DNA of 64,000 bases, from NCBI RefSeq assembly GCF_900129235.1, contig NZ_FQUV01000002.1, forward strand, positions 124,001 through 188,000, written 5' to 3'. The notes beneath the pieces are model-generated. The model was not told where the DNA came from and searched no databases. It worked only from the letters and a program-made list of their open reading frames with translations. The first letter of the stretch is position 1; every line of letters begins with the position of its first letter. The stretch comes from Litoreibacter ascidiaceicola (GTDB taxonomy: Bacteria; Pseudomonadota; Alphaproteobacteria; Rhodobacterales; Rhodobacteraceae). Below, in pieces: positions 52,891-61,750 of this stretch. A program made the translations under genes and the position numbers.

Positions 52891-53339
52891 CCAAACTTCC
52901 TCATAAAGCGTGGGTGGTCGTTGCCGATGGCGAAAAGGCTCTGATCCTTGAAAATCTGACAGACGGGGAGAACCCCAATCTGGACGTCATCCGCAAGGAC
53001 GAACAGGACAACCCCAAAGACATTGACCAGTCTGCCAACCGTCCCGGACGGATGCATGACGGAGGCCCGGGCCACCGCTCCGCATTTGATGACACTGATT
53101 GGCACGAACTGGCGAAAGAGCGCTTCGCGAGCGATCTGGCAGACATGCTTTACGAGAAAGCGCATGCCGGGATGTTCGCGGCCTTGGTCATTGTCGCCGC
53201 CCCGAAAATACTGGGCGAATTGCGCGACGCCTTGCACCAAGAAGTGTCGAGCAAGGTCATCGGCGAGATCGACAAGACGCTGACCAATCACAGCGTGCGC
53301 GACATTGAAAAAATCGTGAAAGCGGAGCTGGCCGGATGA
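52887..53339 (+). CDS. Host attachment family protein (baeRF-like)
   Basis: A 150-residue protein of the Host_attach family, with WVVVADGEKALILEN, HRSAFDDTDWHELAKERFASDLADML, LVIVAAPKILGELRDAL and VIGEIDKTLTNHSVRDIEKIV. The family name comes from an Agrobacterium gene linked to plant attachment; the fold is related to archaeal release factor-like proteins and a ribosome link is suspected. It is translationally coupled to the preceding small gene and followed by a hairpin terminator. Confidence 0.85.
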   Translation: MTKLPHKAWVVVADGEKALILENLTDGENPNLDVIRKDEQDNPKDIDQSANRPGRMHDGGPGHRSAFDDTDWHELAKERFASDLADMLYEKAHAGMFAALVIVAAPKILGELRDALHQEVSSKVIGEIDKTLTNHSVRDIEKIVKAELAG

Positions 53340-53400
53340 CGCCGGGCGCTATGTGTTGATCTGATTGAACGCAGGCGATGCCTGCGCGCGATTTTGTTTG

Positions 53401-53434
53401 AAAGGGCCTCCGAGCTGCCGCTCGGGGGCCCTTT
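53401..53434 (+). terminator. Strong hairpin terminator
   Basis: AAAGGGCCTCCGAGC and GCTCGGGGGCCCTTT form a 15-bp stem with one G-T pair and a 4-base loop. The following T-run is short, but the A-rich left side gives paired Ts at the base. It lies 62 bases after the host-attachment gene. Confidence 0.75.
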
Positions 53435-53529
53435 GGCTGTTTGGCAAGCGCTGGCGCAGACGTGATTGGCGGTGCGTGCGGGGCTCTGGCATGTCTTTAT
53501 GAGTATTTAAAACCAAATGGAGACCTGAC

Positions 53530-53991
53530 ATGCGCGCGATCTTGAGTGTTGCCCTGAGCCTTTGGGCCGGCTTTGCCGCAGCGGACGTCACTGCGCGACC
53601 GGGATGGGTGGTGATGGAGACCTCCAAACCCTATGACCAGCTGGTGCAAGACGTCGTTGAGGCGGTGAAGGCCAATAAAATGGGCGTGGTGACCCAAGCG
53701 GGACCCACAGGCGCCGCCAAGGCGCGCGGGATCACCATTCCGGGCAACCGGGTGATCGGCGTGTTCAATAACGCATTCGCCGTCCGGATACTGGCGCTCT
53801 CCACGTCGGCGATGATCGAAGCGCCGGTTCGCCTCTATGTGACCGAAACGCACAGCGGCGCGACGCTCAGCTACAAAACGCCGTCTTTGGTGTTTGCACC
53901 TTACATGGAAGAGTCAGACCCCGACCTTGGCGTGGCCGCATCCGAACTGGACGTGATCTTCAAGACCATTGCTGACGCCGCTGCCGGTTGA
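53530..53991 (+). CDS. DUF302 family exported protein
   Basis: A 153-residue protein with a signal peptide (cut near Ala19) and a DUF302 domain: TSKPYDQLVQDVVEAVKANKMGVVTQ, GIFNNAFAVRILALS-like strand (here VFNNAFAVRIL), and MIEAPVRLYVTE. Function unknown; the domain is a small alpha/beta fold seen in periplasmic and regulatory proteins. It is 32 bases before the ThDP enzyme gene and likely shares its transcript. Confidence 0.85.
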   Translation: MRAILSVALSLWAGFAAADVTARPGWVVMETSKPYDQLVQDVVEAVKANKMGVVTQAGPTGAAKARGITIPGNRVIGVFNNAFAVRILALSTSAMIEAPVRLYVTETHSGATLSYKTPSLVFAPYMEESDPDLGVAASELDVIFKTIADAAAG

Positions 53992-54023
53992 TACCAGCAT
54001 CCCGAGCTTTGAAGGAGACGGAA

Positions 54024-55637
54024 ATGGGCAGCCCTAAACGCGCCGCTGACTTGCTCGCCGAGCGGCTATTCGAGGCCGGGTGTCGCCATGCGTTCGGGAT
54101 GCCCGGCGGAGAGGTGCTGACGCTTGTTGATGCACTGGAGAAGGCCGGGATCGAATTCGTGTTGTGCAAGCATGAGAACGCCGCCGGTTTTATGGCCGAA
54201 GGGGTGCATCACGTGAACGGCGCGCCCGCAATATTGGTAGCCACCGTCGGGCCGGGGGCGATGAATGGCGTCAATGTAGTGGCCAACGCCCATCAGGAGC
54301 GGGTGCCGATGATCGTGCTCACCGGATGCGTCGACCCTGACGAGGCGCTGACCTACACGCATCAGGTGCTTGATCACCAGCGTGTGTTCGACGAGATCAC
54401 CAAAGCGACCTTTACCCTGACCGCCGAAGGCGCTGACATCGTGGCCGACAAGGCCGTGGGGATTGCCACCGAAAGGCGCGGAGGTCCCGTCCATATAGAT
54501 GTGCCGATCTCTGTGGCAGACGAAGTTGCGGCCCCGAAGCTGCGGCGCCGTGCGCCAGCGGGCAGGACCGCGCCCGTCGCGGATGATCTGGCCTTGGCCC
54601 GCGCCTGGCTTGATGGGGCGGAGCGACCGGTGATCATCGCCGGGCTGGATGTGCTCTATGATGACAGCGCGGCGGAGCTGTTGCGGTTTGTCGAAGCTCT
54701 GGGCGCGCCCGTGATCACGACCTACAAGGCCAAAGGGGTGATCCCCGAGACCCATCCGCTAGCGTTAGGCGGGGCAGGGCTGTCGCCTTTGGCGGACACA
54801 CATCTTCTGCCATTGGTGCGGCAGGCCGATCTGGTGATCTGCGTCGGCTATGATCCGATCGAGATGCGCCCAGGCTGGCGCGAGGTCTGGGACCCCGATC
54901 AGGTGCGGGTGATCGACATATCTGCCGCGCCGAACCACCATTACATGCATCAAGCGGGCCTGAGTTTTATATGTGACACGGGGGCCGCTTTGCGGGCGTT
55001 GGCGGCATCCGGCGCAGCGCGCGACACGTGGCCCGAGGGCGAGGTTGCGGCCACCAAATCCGCACTGGCAGCGGCGTTCCCGACAGATGAAACATGGGGC
55101 CCCGCAGCGATCATCGCCACCTGCCGCGACACACTGCCCAAGGATGCCATCGCCACCGTGGACAGCGGGGCGCACCGGATATTGCTGTCCCAGATGTGGA
55201 CCTGCCACGCGCCGCGCACATTGCTGCAATCCTCGGCGTTGTGCACCATGGGCTGCGCGGTGCCGCTGGCCATGGGGGCCAAATATGCGGATCCTACGCG
55301 CTGTGTCGTCAGCTTTTCGGGTGATGCGGGGGCGCTGATGGTGGCCGGCGAGTGGTCCACCGCCAAAGAGCACGGGTTGAACACGATATTCGTGGTCTTC
55401 GTCGACCGCTCCTTGTCCCTGATCGAGCTGAAACAGCGCCAGCGGCAGATGGGCAATGCGGGGGTTGATTTTGACGCCCACGACTTTGCCGCGATCGGGC
55501 GGGCCTTTGGCGGCGAGGGGCATACCGTGACCTCGCGCGCGCAGTTGCAAGACGCCTTGACGGCGGCGATGCAGGCTGAGACCTTCACCGTGATCGCTGC
55601 CGTGATTGACCGGAAGGCCTATGACGGGCGGATCTAG
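54024..55637 (+). CDS. Thiamine-diphosphate enzyme, acetolactate synthase-like
   Basis: A 537-residue ThDP enzyme of the acetolactate synthase / benzoylformate decarboxylase type. Glu51 in CKHENAAGFMAEG is the cofactor-activating residue; the Pyr, central and PP domains are complete. The Mg motif begins GDAGALMVAGE (Asp434), but the usual Asn 27 residues later is Asp461 (FVVFVDRSLS). The reaction is not known. The pairing with a CoA transferase recalls the oxalate enzymes, but the sequence does not look like oxalyl-CoA decarboxylase. GAAGGAGA precedes the ATG at 54024. Confidence 0.8.
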   Translation: MGSPKRAADLLAERLFEAGCRHAFGMPGGEVLTLVDALEKAGIEFVLCKHENAAGFMAEGVHHVNGAPAILVATVGPGAMNGVNVVANAHQERVPMIVLTGCVDPDEALTYTHQVLDHQRVFDEITKATFTLTAEGADIVADKAVGIATERRGGPVHIDVPISVADEVAAPKLRRRAPAGRTAPVADDLALARAWLDGAERPVIIAGLDVLYDDSAAELLRFVEALGAPVITTYKAKGVIPETHPLALGGAGLSPLADTHLLPLVRQADLVICVGYDPIEMRPGWREVWDPDQVRVIDISAAPNHHYMHQAGLSFICDTGAALRALAASGAARDTWPEGEVAATKSALAAAFPTDETWGPAAIIATCRDTLPKDAIATVDSGAHRILLSQMWTCHAPRTLLQSSALCTMGCAVPLAMGAKYADPTRCVVSFSGDAGALMVAGEWSTAKEHGLNTIFVVFVDRSLSLIELKQRQRQMGNAGVDFDAHDFAAIGRAFGGEGHTVTSRAQLQDALTAAMQAETFTVIAAVIDRKAYDGRI

Positions 55638-55646
55638 ATTTTAATG

Positions 55647-55677
55647 CCTCCGGCGGAGGTACTTACGAAGCAATGAT
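55647..55677 (-). repeat. Copy of the ATCATTGCTTC repeat (minus strand)
   Basis: Read on the minus strand it begins ATCATTGCTTCGTAAGTACC and ends in the palindrome CCTCC-GCC-GGAGG. It fills the gap between the ThDP enzyme and CoA transferase genes, as the other copies fill gaps inside operons. Confidence 0.7.
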
Positions 55678-55687
55678 GGACGGGCAA

Positions 55688-56887
55688 ATGGCACGCACTT
55701 TGGACGGAATTAAAGTGCTGGATCTCAGCCGCATTCTGGCAGGCCCGACCTGCACGCAATTGCTGGGCGATTTGGGGGCGGAGGTCTGGAAGATCGAAAA
55801 CCCCGGCTCTGACGGCGATGACACCCGCAAATGGGGCCCGCCTTTTGTGGACGGGCCGGACGGGAACCGCACCGATCTGTCCGCGTATTTCATGTGTGCC
55901 AACCGCAACAAGCTGTCTGTGGGCGTGGATATTGCGACGCCGGAGGGGCAGGCGGTCATTCACCAACTGGCGGCGCAGGCGGATGTGGTGATCGAGAATT
56001 TCAAACCTGACGGGCTGAAGAAATACGGGCTGGATCACGACAGTCTATTGGGCGCGCATCCGCAGCTGATCTATTGCTCGATTTCCGGCTATGGCCAGAC
56101 AGGCCCCAACCGCAGCAAGCCCGGATACGACCTGATGGCGCAGGGCTATGGCGGCATCATGTCCCTGACCGGAGAGCCTCAGGGCCGCCCGATGAAGGTC
56201 GGCGTCGGCATTGCGGACGTGATGTGCGGGATGTATGCGACCGTCGGGATTCTGGCAGCGCTGCGTCACCGGGACGCCACCGGAGAAGGGCAGCATGTGG
56301 ACATCGCCCTTGTCGATAGCCAGATCGCGTGGCTGATCAACGAAGGTGTCGCGCATCTGACCACCGGTAAGGAGCGCAAGCGCCAAGGCAATGAACATGC
56401 CACGATTGTGCCGTACCAGACTTTTGAGGCCGCAGATGGTCATGTGCTGGTGGCGGTCGGAAACGACAGCCAGTATGCGCGGTTCTGCGACTATCTGGGG
56501 CGGCCCGATCTGGCCGAGGACCCCGCCTTTGCCACCAATCCTGCGCGGATTGAAAACCGCACCAAGCTGCTAAAAATCATTGAAGGTCTGATGGTCGAGC
56601 GGAGCATGCAAGACATCCTCGACGGGCTGGAGGCGCGCAAGGTTCCGGTGGGGCCGGTGAATACGCTTGGGCAGGTCTTTGCCTCCGAACAAGTCGCGGC
56701 GCGCGAGATGAAGATCGACATGGCGCGCGACGATGTGCGCGACGGGGCGGTGTCGTTGATCGGCAACCCACTGAAGTTCTCGAAGACCCCTGTCACCTAT
56801 CGCCGCCCACCGCCGCATTTCGGCGAGGACACGGATGCGGTGTTGGAGTGGCTGGAGCAGGTGGCAAAGGCCGCTCCGCAACCATAG
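55688..56887 (+). CDS. CaiB/BaiF family CoA transferase
   Basis: A 399-residue class III CoA transferase. The opening LDGIKVLDLSRILAGP, KIENPGSDGDDTRKWGPP and VIENFKPDGLKKYGL are typical, and Asp148 in GYDLMAQ is the catalytic acyl-anhydride residue. Two further in-frame ATGs lie at 55673 and 55676, inside the repeat; I prefer 55688 because the family sequence starts here. It follows the ThDP enzyme and may supply or use its CoA-linked substrate. Confidence 0.88.
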   Translation: MARTLDGIKVLDLSRILAGPTCTQLLGDLGAEVWKIENPGSDGDDTRKWGPPFVDGPDGNRTDLSAYFMCANRNKLSVGVDIATPEGQAVIHQLAAQADVVIENFKPDGLKKYGLDHDSLLGAHPQLIYCSISGYGQTGPNRSKPGYDLMAQGYGGIMSLTGEPQGRPMKVGVGIADVMCGMYATVGILAALRHRDATGEGQHVDIALVDSQIAWLINEGVAHLTTGKERKRQGNEHATIVPYQTFEAADGHVLVAVGNDSQYARFCDYLGRPDLAEDPAFATNPARIENRTKLLKIIEGLMVERSMQDILDGLEARKVPVGPVNTLGQVFASEQVAAREMKIDMARDDVRDGAVSLIGNPLKFSKTPVTYRRPPPHFGEDTDAVLEWLEQVAKAAPQP

Positions 56888-56928
56888 CAGGCAGCCTCGT
56901 GCAGACGCGATTTTGATTTGGGGACGTC

Positions 56929-57156
56929 TTAGGCCGGTGCGCTAGGGATTTGCGCGATGGCGAGTGCCAACACGACCAGCAGCATCGCCAGAACCGGATA
57001 GGTGAGCTTGTAGTGTTCGCGGTGAAAGGCCCATCCGGGCGCGCCCATACCGGGACCGGTCGAGAGCGCGTCAATCAATGTCTTAGGGCGCAACACCATG
57101 TAAGCGGCGGTGTAGCCCGCGATCGCATAGATCAGAATTTGGATAAGATGTTGCAA
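56929..57156 (-). CDS. Small membrane protein with TTG start
   Basis: A 75-residue protein with helices near residues 5-21 and 52-69. The start would be TTG, supported by AGGAAG eight bases before it. No family recognised. It lies opposite the CoA transferase and TPR genes and may be a single-gene unit. Confidence is limited by its size and unusual start. Confidence 0.5.
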   Translation of the reverse strand: MQHLIQILIYAIAGYTAAYMVLRPKTLIDALSTGPGMGAPGWAFHREHYKLTYPVLAMLLVVLALAIAQIPSAPA

Positions 57157-57467
57157 TCTGCGACTTCCTGCACGGCGCTTCTACCCGTCAAGAATGGAAC
57201 ATCTGAGGCCGTGGGGTGGCGGCTTTGGGGCGGCGGTCGCAGGGTCAAAACACAGCTTGGCCCCCGCAATTCCGCAATGACGCTGGCGTTAACCCCTTGG
57301 TAAATCGGCGCATTGCCGCGCACATGCCTTGTTTTCGATCACCTATCCCCCACGCGGCCTCACGTATGCGTTATTCAATGGGCCCAGCCGTTTACCGGTG
57401 CCGACTAATCGCTATCACAGAGGATGCGGGCTTTGCTCCGCACCAGAATCAACCGTGAGACCACAGC
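57157..57467. other. Gene-free stretch before the TPR gene
   Basis: This region of about 310 bases shows no coding sequence I would defend on either strand and no clear repeat. It must hold the promoters of the TTG-start gene and the TPR gene. A small hairpin (ATGCGG with CCGCAC near 57424-57442) lies just before the TPR gene. No good -35/-10 pair is evident. Confidence 0.5.
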
Positions 57468-58841
57468 ATGTATCAAGACGTATTCGGGCAAGACACCACG
57501 ATCAATTCCCGCGACGCGCTTGAGGCGTGGAATAAAACACTGATGGCGTTCATGGCCCATGGGGCGGCGACGCCGACGCATCTGGGTGACACGCTGACCC
57601 GCGATCCGGATTTTGCCTTGGGCCATGCGGTGAAAGGTATATTCTACCTGCTGTTGGGCCGTCGCGAATTGAGCGAGATCGCCCGCGAGGCACTTGGGTT
57701 GGCGGAAGCGTCGGCCTTGGCCACCCCGATCACAGCCCGTGAACGCTCTTTCGTCGACGCATTGAAGGCGCTCTACGGGTGTCGTCTGACGCAGGCGATC
57801 CAGCATCTGGAAGACGTGCTGGCGGTGCATCCTGCCGACACTTTGGCGATGAAACTGAGCCACGCGATCCGCTTTGTGCTGGGCGACGGTGCGGGGATGC
57901 GAACGTCGGTCGAGGCGGTTATGGGGGCCTACGGGCCGGACCATGCGGGGCGCGGCTACCTGATGGGTTGTCACGCCTTCACGTTGGAAGAAACCGGTGA
58001 ATATGCCCGCGCCGAAACCGTCGGGCGCATGGGGCTGACCGTCAGCCCTGACGACGCGTGGGGCCTGCACGCTATCGCTCATGTCTACGATATGACCTGC
58101 GATGCCGAAGGCGGATTGAAATGGCTCGAAGGCCGCGAGGCGGCTTGGTCCCATTGCAACAATTTTCGCTACCATGTGTGGTGGCACAAGGCGCTGATGC
58201 ATCTTGATTTAGGCCAGAACGATGCGGTTCTGGCGCTTTATGATAGCCAGATCCGTGCCGACAAAACCGACGATTACCGCGATATCTCCAACGCAACTTC
58301 GCTGTTGTCGCGGTTGGAGCTGAACGGCATCGACGTGGGCGACCGTTGGGAGGAACTGGCGGACCTGTCGGCGAACCGCACCGAAGACGGCTGCCTGATC
58401 TTTGCCGATTTGCACTACCTACTGGCACTGATTGGCGGATCGCGCAAACAGGCGATTACCAAGCTGCTGGGGCGCATGCATCGGGACGCGCAATCAAACC
58501 GCCTGGAGATGGACCGGATCATGGCCAGCCCCGGCCTCAGCGCTGCCGCCGGACTGGAAGCGTTCGGCGAGGCGGATTACAAGACCGCCTTCTTCAATCT
58601 GTCGCGCGCACGCCATACGATGCAACGGGCAGGCGGCTCGCATGCCCAACGCGACGTGTTCGAGCGCCTGACCATCGACGCGGGCATCCGCGCGGGCCTT
58701 CTGGATGACGCGGAAACCATACTTAAAGACCGGATGCGCAAGCGCGGGGGCTGCGAAGACGGCTACGCCGCCGCCCGTTTTTCGCTCATTTCGGAAGGGC
58801 GCGACGCAAGCTCTTGCAAGGCCCGTGTCCCTGCTGAATAA
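57468..58841 (+). CDS. TTC38-like tetratricopeptide protein
   Basis: A 457-residue cytoplasmic helical protein resembling animal TTC38. It is made of TPR-like pairs, for example GHAVKGIFYLLLGRRELSEIA, FVDALKALYGCRLTQAIQHLEDVLAVHP, GCHAFTLEETGEYARAETVGRMGLTVSPDDAWGLHAIAHVYDM and WWHKALMHLDLGQNDAVLALYD. The HAIAHVYDM and HVWWHKALMHLD blocks mark this subfamily. Function is unknown in bacteria. It stands alone between the small membrane gene and opgC. Confidence 0.85.
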   Translation: MYQDVFGQDTTINSRDALEAWNKTLMAFMAHGAATPTHLGDTLTRDPDFALGHAVKGIFYLLLGRRELSEIAREALGLAEASALATPITARERSFVDALKALYGCRLTQAIQHLEDVLAVHPADTLAMKLSHAIRFVLGDGAGMRTSVEAVMGAYGPDHAGRGYLMGCHAFTLEETGEYARAETVGRMGLTVSPDDAWGLHAIAHVYDMTCDAEGGLKWLEGREAAWSHCNNFRYHVWWHKALMHLDLGQNDAVLALYDSQIRADKTDDYRDISNATSLLSRLELNGIDVGDRWEELADLSANRTEDGCLIFADLHYLLALIGGSRKQAITKLLGRMHRDAQSNRLEMDRIMASPGLSAAAGLEAFGEADYKTAFFNLSRARHTMQRAGGSHAQRDVFERLTIDAGIRAGLLDDAETILKDRMRKRGGCEDGYAAARFSLISEGRDASSCKARVPAE

Positions 58842-58877
58842 GCGCGAAGTAGAATCGGCGAAAAGAAACGCAAAATC

Positions 58878-60194
58878 ATGACCATGGCCTCCAGTTCCTC
58901 TCTTTCTCCAGCCGCGGGCGTATATGCGGCCAGCGCGACGGCGTCGGGTACTTCTGGCGTCACAACACGCGATCCGCGGCTCGATTTTTATCGTGGCATT
59001 GCGATGATCATCATCCTGTTCGCCCATACGCCGGGAAATTTCTTCACCAGCTGGATTCCGGCCCGTTGGGGCTTCTCCGACGCGACCGAGATTTTCGTGT
59101 TCTGCTCGGGCATGGCGTCCGCCATCGCCTTCGGGCGCACCTTTGACCGCGCCGGATGGGTGCTTGGGACCGCCCGTGTCGGCTACCGTGTTTGGCAGGT
59201 TTACTGGGCCCATATCTGCATGTTCTTCACCATCGCCATGATGGTCGCGTGGTGGGACAGCCTCGGGGTGTTCGGCAAGGAATATATCAACTCGCTGAAC
59301 CTCGTGCCGATTTTCGAGGGCCGCACCGGCAGCACGACAGGGATTGTCACCACCACCGCCGACAATCTGGTCGGGCTGTTTACCTTGACCTACGTGCCGA
59401 ATTATTTCGACATTCTGCCGATGTATATGGCGATCCTTGTGATGATGCCCGTCGTCATGGCGCTGAGCCGCGTAAACCTGTGGTTGACCGCCGCCGTTGT
59501 CGTAACCGTCTGGCTGTTCGCACAAGAAGGGGTGCTGGAATGGCTCGGGGCCAGTCATCTGTGGCTGAGCCTTCCGGCAGAGCCATGGTCCGACCGTCAC
59601 TGGTTCTTCAACCCGTTCGGCTGGCAGCTGTGCTTTTTCACCGGTTTTGCCTTCATGCGCGGCTGGATTCCGGCCCCGCCCGTCAAGACATGGCTGATCG
59701 CGCTTGCTGCGGTGATCGTCGTGGCCAACATCCCTCTGTCCAATATCGGGGTGCGCGCGGTCAATCAGGAATGGTTCGGCGCGTTCGAGGGCAATCCGGT
59801 AATCGACTGGCGCGTGGCCAACAAGCCGCTGATCGACAAGTCGTCCTTCGCCATCCTGCGCTATGTGCAATTCCTGTCGCTGGCTTACCTCGCTTGGGTC
59901 GTGGCGGGTGCGGGCGGGCATCGCCTGATCGCCACTGGCGGCACCGCGCTATCGAACGCATGGGGCAAGTTCGTCAAGATCATCATGAAGATCGGCCAGC
60001 AAAGCCTTGCCGTGTTTGTCTTTTCCATGGTGTTCGCGCGCATCGCGGGTTTCACGATGGACCAGATCGGCCGTGAAACAAGCACTGTTGTGCTGGTGAA
60101 CCTCGTCGGCGTCGCCGCCTTGATCGCGGTGGCTTACTTCGTGGCTTGGATCAAAGGCACACCGTGGAAACCCGCGAAAGGGGCGACCGCATGA
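58878..60194 (+). CDS. opgC: Glucan modification membrane protein OpgC
   Basis: A 438-residue membrane acyltransferase-family protein that adds succinyl or related groups to osmoregulated periplasmic glucans. It begins with a polar stretch, then DPRLDFYRGIAMIIILFAHTPGNFF, the family start, and DATEIFVFCSGMASAIAFG. About ten helices follow. Its stop overlaps the opgG start (ATGA), so glucan synthesis and decoration are made together. The ribosome site is weak. Confidence 0.93.
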   Translation: MTMASSSSLSPAAGVYAASATASGTSGVTTRDPRLDFYRGIAMIIILFAHTPGNFFTSWIPARWGFSDATEIFVFCSGMASAIAFGRTFDRAGWVLGTARVGYRVWQVYWAHICMFFTIAMMVAWWDSLGVFGKEYINSLNLVPIFEGRTGSTTGIVTTTADNLVGLFTLTYVPNYFDILPMYMAILVMMPVVMALSRVNLWLTAAVVVTVWLFAQEGVLEWLGASHLWLSLPAEPWSDRHWFFNPFGWQLCFFTGFAFMRGWIPAPPVKTWLIALAAVIVVANIPLSNIGVRAVNQEWFGAFEGNPVIDWRVANKPLIDKSSFAILRYVQFLSLAYLAWVVAGAGGHRLIATGGTALSNAWGKFVKIIMKIGQQSLAVFVFSMVFARIAGFTMDQIGRETSTVVLVNLVGVAALIAVAYFVAWIKGTPWKPAKGATA

Positions 60195-61750
60195 GCCTGT
60201 CGCGCCGCTCTTTCCTGACCATGCTGGGGGCCGCCGCTATGGCTGGACCCGCAAGCGCTTTGCCGATGTTCAAGGGCGAGGCGGTCCCGTTCTCGCTCGA
60301 CTGGCTGAAGGCCGAGGCGCAGCGCCTCGCGGGCGAAGACTATGCGCCCATGCCGGAAGTGCCCGACGCGTGGAAAAACCTGACCTATGACCAGTACAAG
60401 GCGCTGGTGTTCAACACCAAGAAAGCGCTCTGGTCCGACACCGACCGCGCCTTCCAAATGGATTTCTTCCATCCCGGTCTCTACTTTCCGCGCCCGATCG
60501 AGATCAACATTGTCGAGGGCGACACCGCCCGCAAGCTGGGTTTTGATCTGTCGCTGTTCAAGCGCTACGAGCAGTTCCCCAAAGAGCTGGTCGACGCCGC
60601 CATGGCCGAAGACCCGATGGAAAGCACGCTTGGCTATTCCGGCCTGCGCCTGCGCCACGAGTTGACCAAACCTGGCCGCTTCGAAGAGTTCATGGTGTTC
60701 CAAGGCGCCAGCTACTTCCGCGCCATCGGCACTGGCCAGACCTATGGCCTGTCCGCACGCGGCTTAGCGCTGAACACCGGCGAGGCGGAGGGCGAGGAGT
60801 TCCCCGAATTCACCCGTTTCTGGGTCGAGGCCCCGTCAAGTGACGCCACCACAATCACCGTGCACGCCTTGCTCGACGGCCCGTCCACGACAGGCGCTTA
60901 CAGCTTCCGTATCACCCCCGGCCAACCTGCGCATGTGACAGTGGAGGCGACGCTCTACCCGCGCACGGAACTGACCCATGTGGGCCTTGCCCCGCTCACG
61001 TCGATGTTCCTGTTCGACCAGACCAACCGCGCCCGCTTCGACGACTTCCGCGAGGCGGTCCATGACAGCGAGGGCCTGCTGGTCTGGAACGGCGCGGGCG
61101 AGATGTTGTGGCGGCCTTTGGCCAACCCGTCCAGCTTGCAGGTCTCCAGTTTCGTCGACACCAATCCGCGTGGCTTCGGGCTGATGCAACGCGCCCGCCA
61201 GTCCGAGGATTTCGCCGATCTGGAGGCGCTTTACCACAACCGACCCTCGCTCTGGATCACGCCGCAAGGCGACTGGGGGCAGGGCGCCGTGACTTTGGTG
61301 GAAATCCCGTCCGACAAGGAAATCTACGACAACATCGTCGCCTATTGGCGGCCCCGTGATCCGATGGCCGCAGGGCAGGGCTACAGCTTCGCCTACCAGA
61401 TGGCATGGGGTGGCGAGCCCGAGGACACGCGGCCGGTTTCGCGCGTGTTGAACACCCGTATCGGCAAGGGCTACGACAAGGAAAAGCCCTATATCATCAT
61501 GGCCGTCGACTTTGCGGATCACGAGGCGTTCGGCACCAAAGAGGCGGAGTTAGAGGACATCACTCGGTTCATCAGCGCCAATCGCGGCACCGTCAGCGAC
61601 GGCATTTTGCAGCGCAACGAGGGAACCGGCGGCGTGCGTCTCGCGTTCAAGTTCGAGCCGGGTGAGGTGGCCTCGGCGGAACTCAGGGTGCAGCTGGTGA
61701 AAGACGGAAAATCACTGACCGAAGTGTGGCTCTACAGGTGGACCGCATGA
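60191..61750 (+). CDS. opgG: Periplasmic glucan biosynthesis protein OpgG/OpgD
   Basis: A 519-residue periplasmic protein needed for backbone synthesis of osmoregulated glucans. A twin-arginine signal SRRSFLTMLGAAAMAG is present, as in OpgD, while E. coli OpgG uses Sec. Family blocks are WSDTDRAFQMDFFHPGLYFPRPI, LGYSGLRLRHELTKPGRFEEFMVFQGASYFR and the C-terminal immunoglobulin-like part ending LTEVWLYRW. The ATG at 60191 overlaps opgC and the stop overlaps opgH. Confidence 0.95.
   Translation: MSLSRRSFLTMLGAAAMAGPASALPMFKGEAVPFSLDWLKAEAQRLAGEDYAPMPEVPDAWKNLTYDQYKALVFNTKKALWSDTDRAFQMDFFHPGLYFPRPIEINIVEGDTARKLGFDLSLFKRYEQFPKELVDAAMAEDPMESTLGYSGLRLRHELTKPGRFEEFMVFQGASYFRAIGTGQTYGLSARGLALNTGEAEGEEFPEFTRFWVEAPSSDATTITVHALLDGPSTTGAYSFRITPGQPAHVTVEATLYPRTELTHVGLAPLTSMFLFDQTNRARFDDFREAVHDSEGLLVWNGAGEMLWRPLANPSSLQVSSFVDTNPRGFGLMQRARQSEDFADLEALYHNRPSLWITPQGDWGQGAVTLVEIPSDKEIYDNIVAYWRPRDPMAAGQGYSFAYQMAWGGEPEDTRPVSRVLNTRIGKGYDKEKPYIIMAVDFADHEAFGTKEAELEDITRFISANRGTVSDGILQRNEGTGGVRLAFKFEPGEVASAELRVQLVKDGKSLTEVWLYRWTA

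Noticed and set aside
53507-53520. Another copy of the ATCATTGCTTC repeat before the DUF302 gene
   Set aside because: ATGAGTATTTA resembles part of the core by eye, but it lacks the conserved GCTTC and the CCTCC/GGAGG palindrome.
54024-56887. Oxalyl-CoA decarboxylase and formyl-CoA transferase pair
   Set aside because: The enzyme classes fit, but the ThDP protein is shorter and lacks the look of oxalyl-CoA decarboxylase, so the pair is left unassigned.
58494-59921. A minus-strand open frame of about 475 codons opposite the TPR gene and opgC
   Set aside because: It is an antisense shadow spanning two well-supported plus-strand genes.
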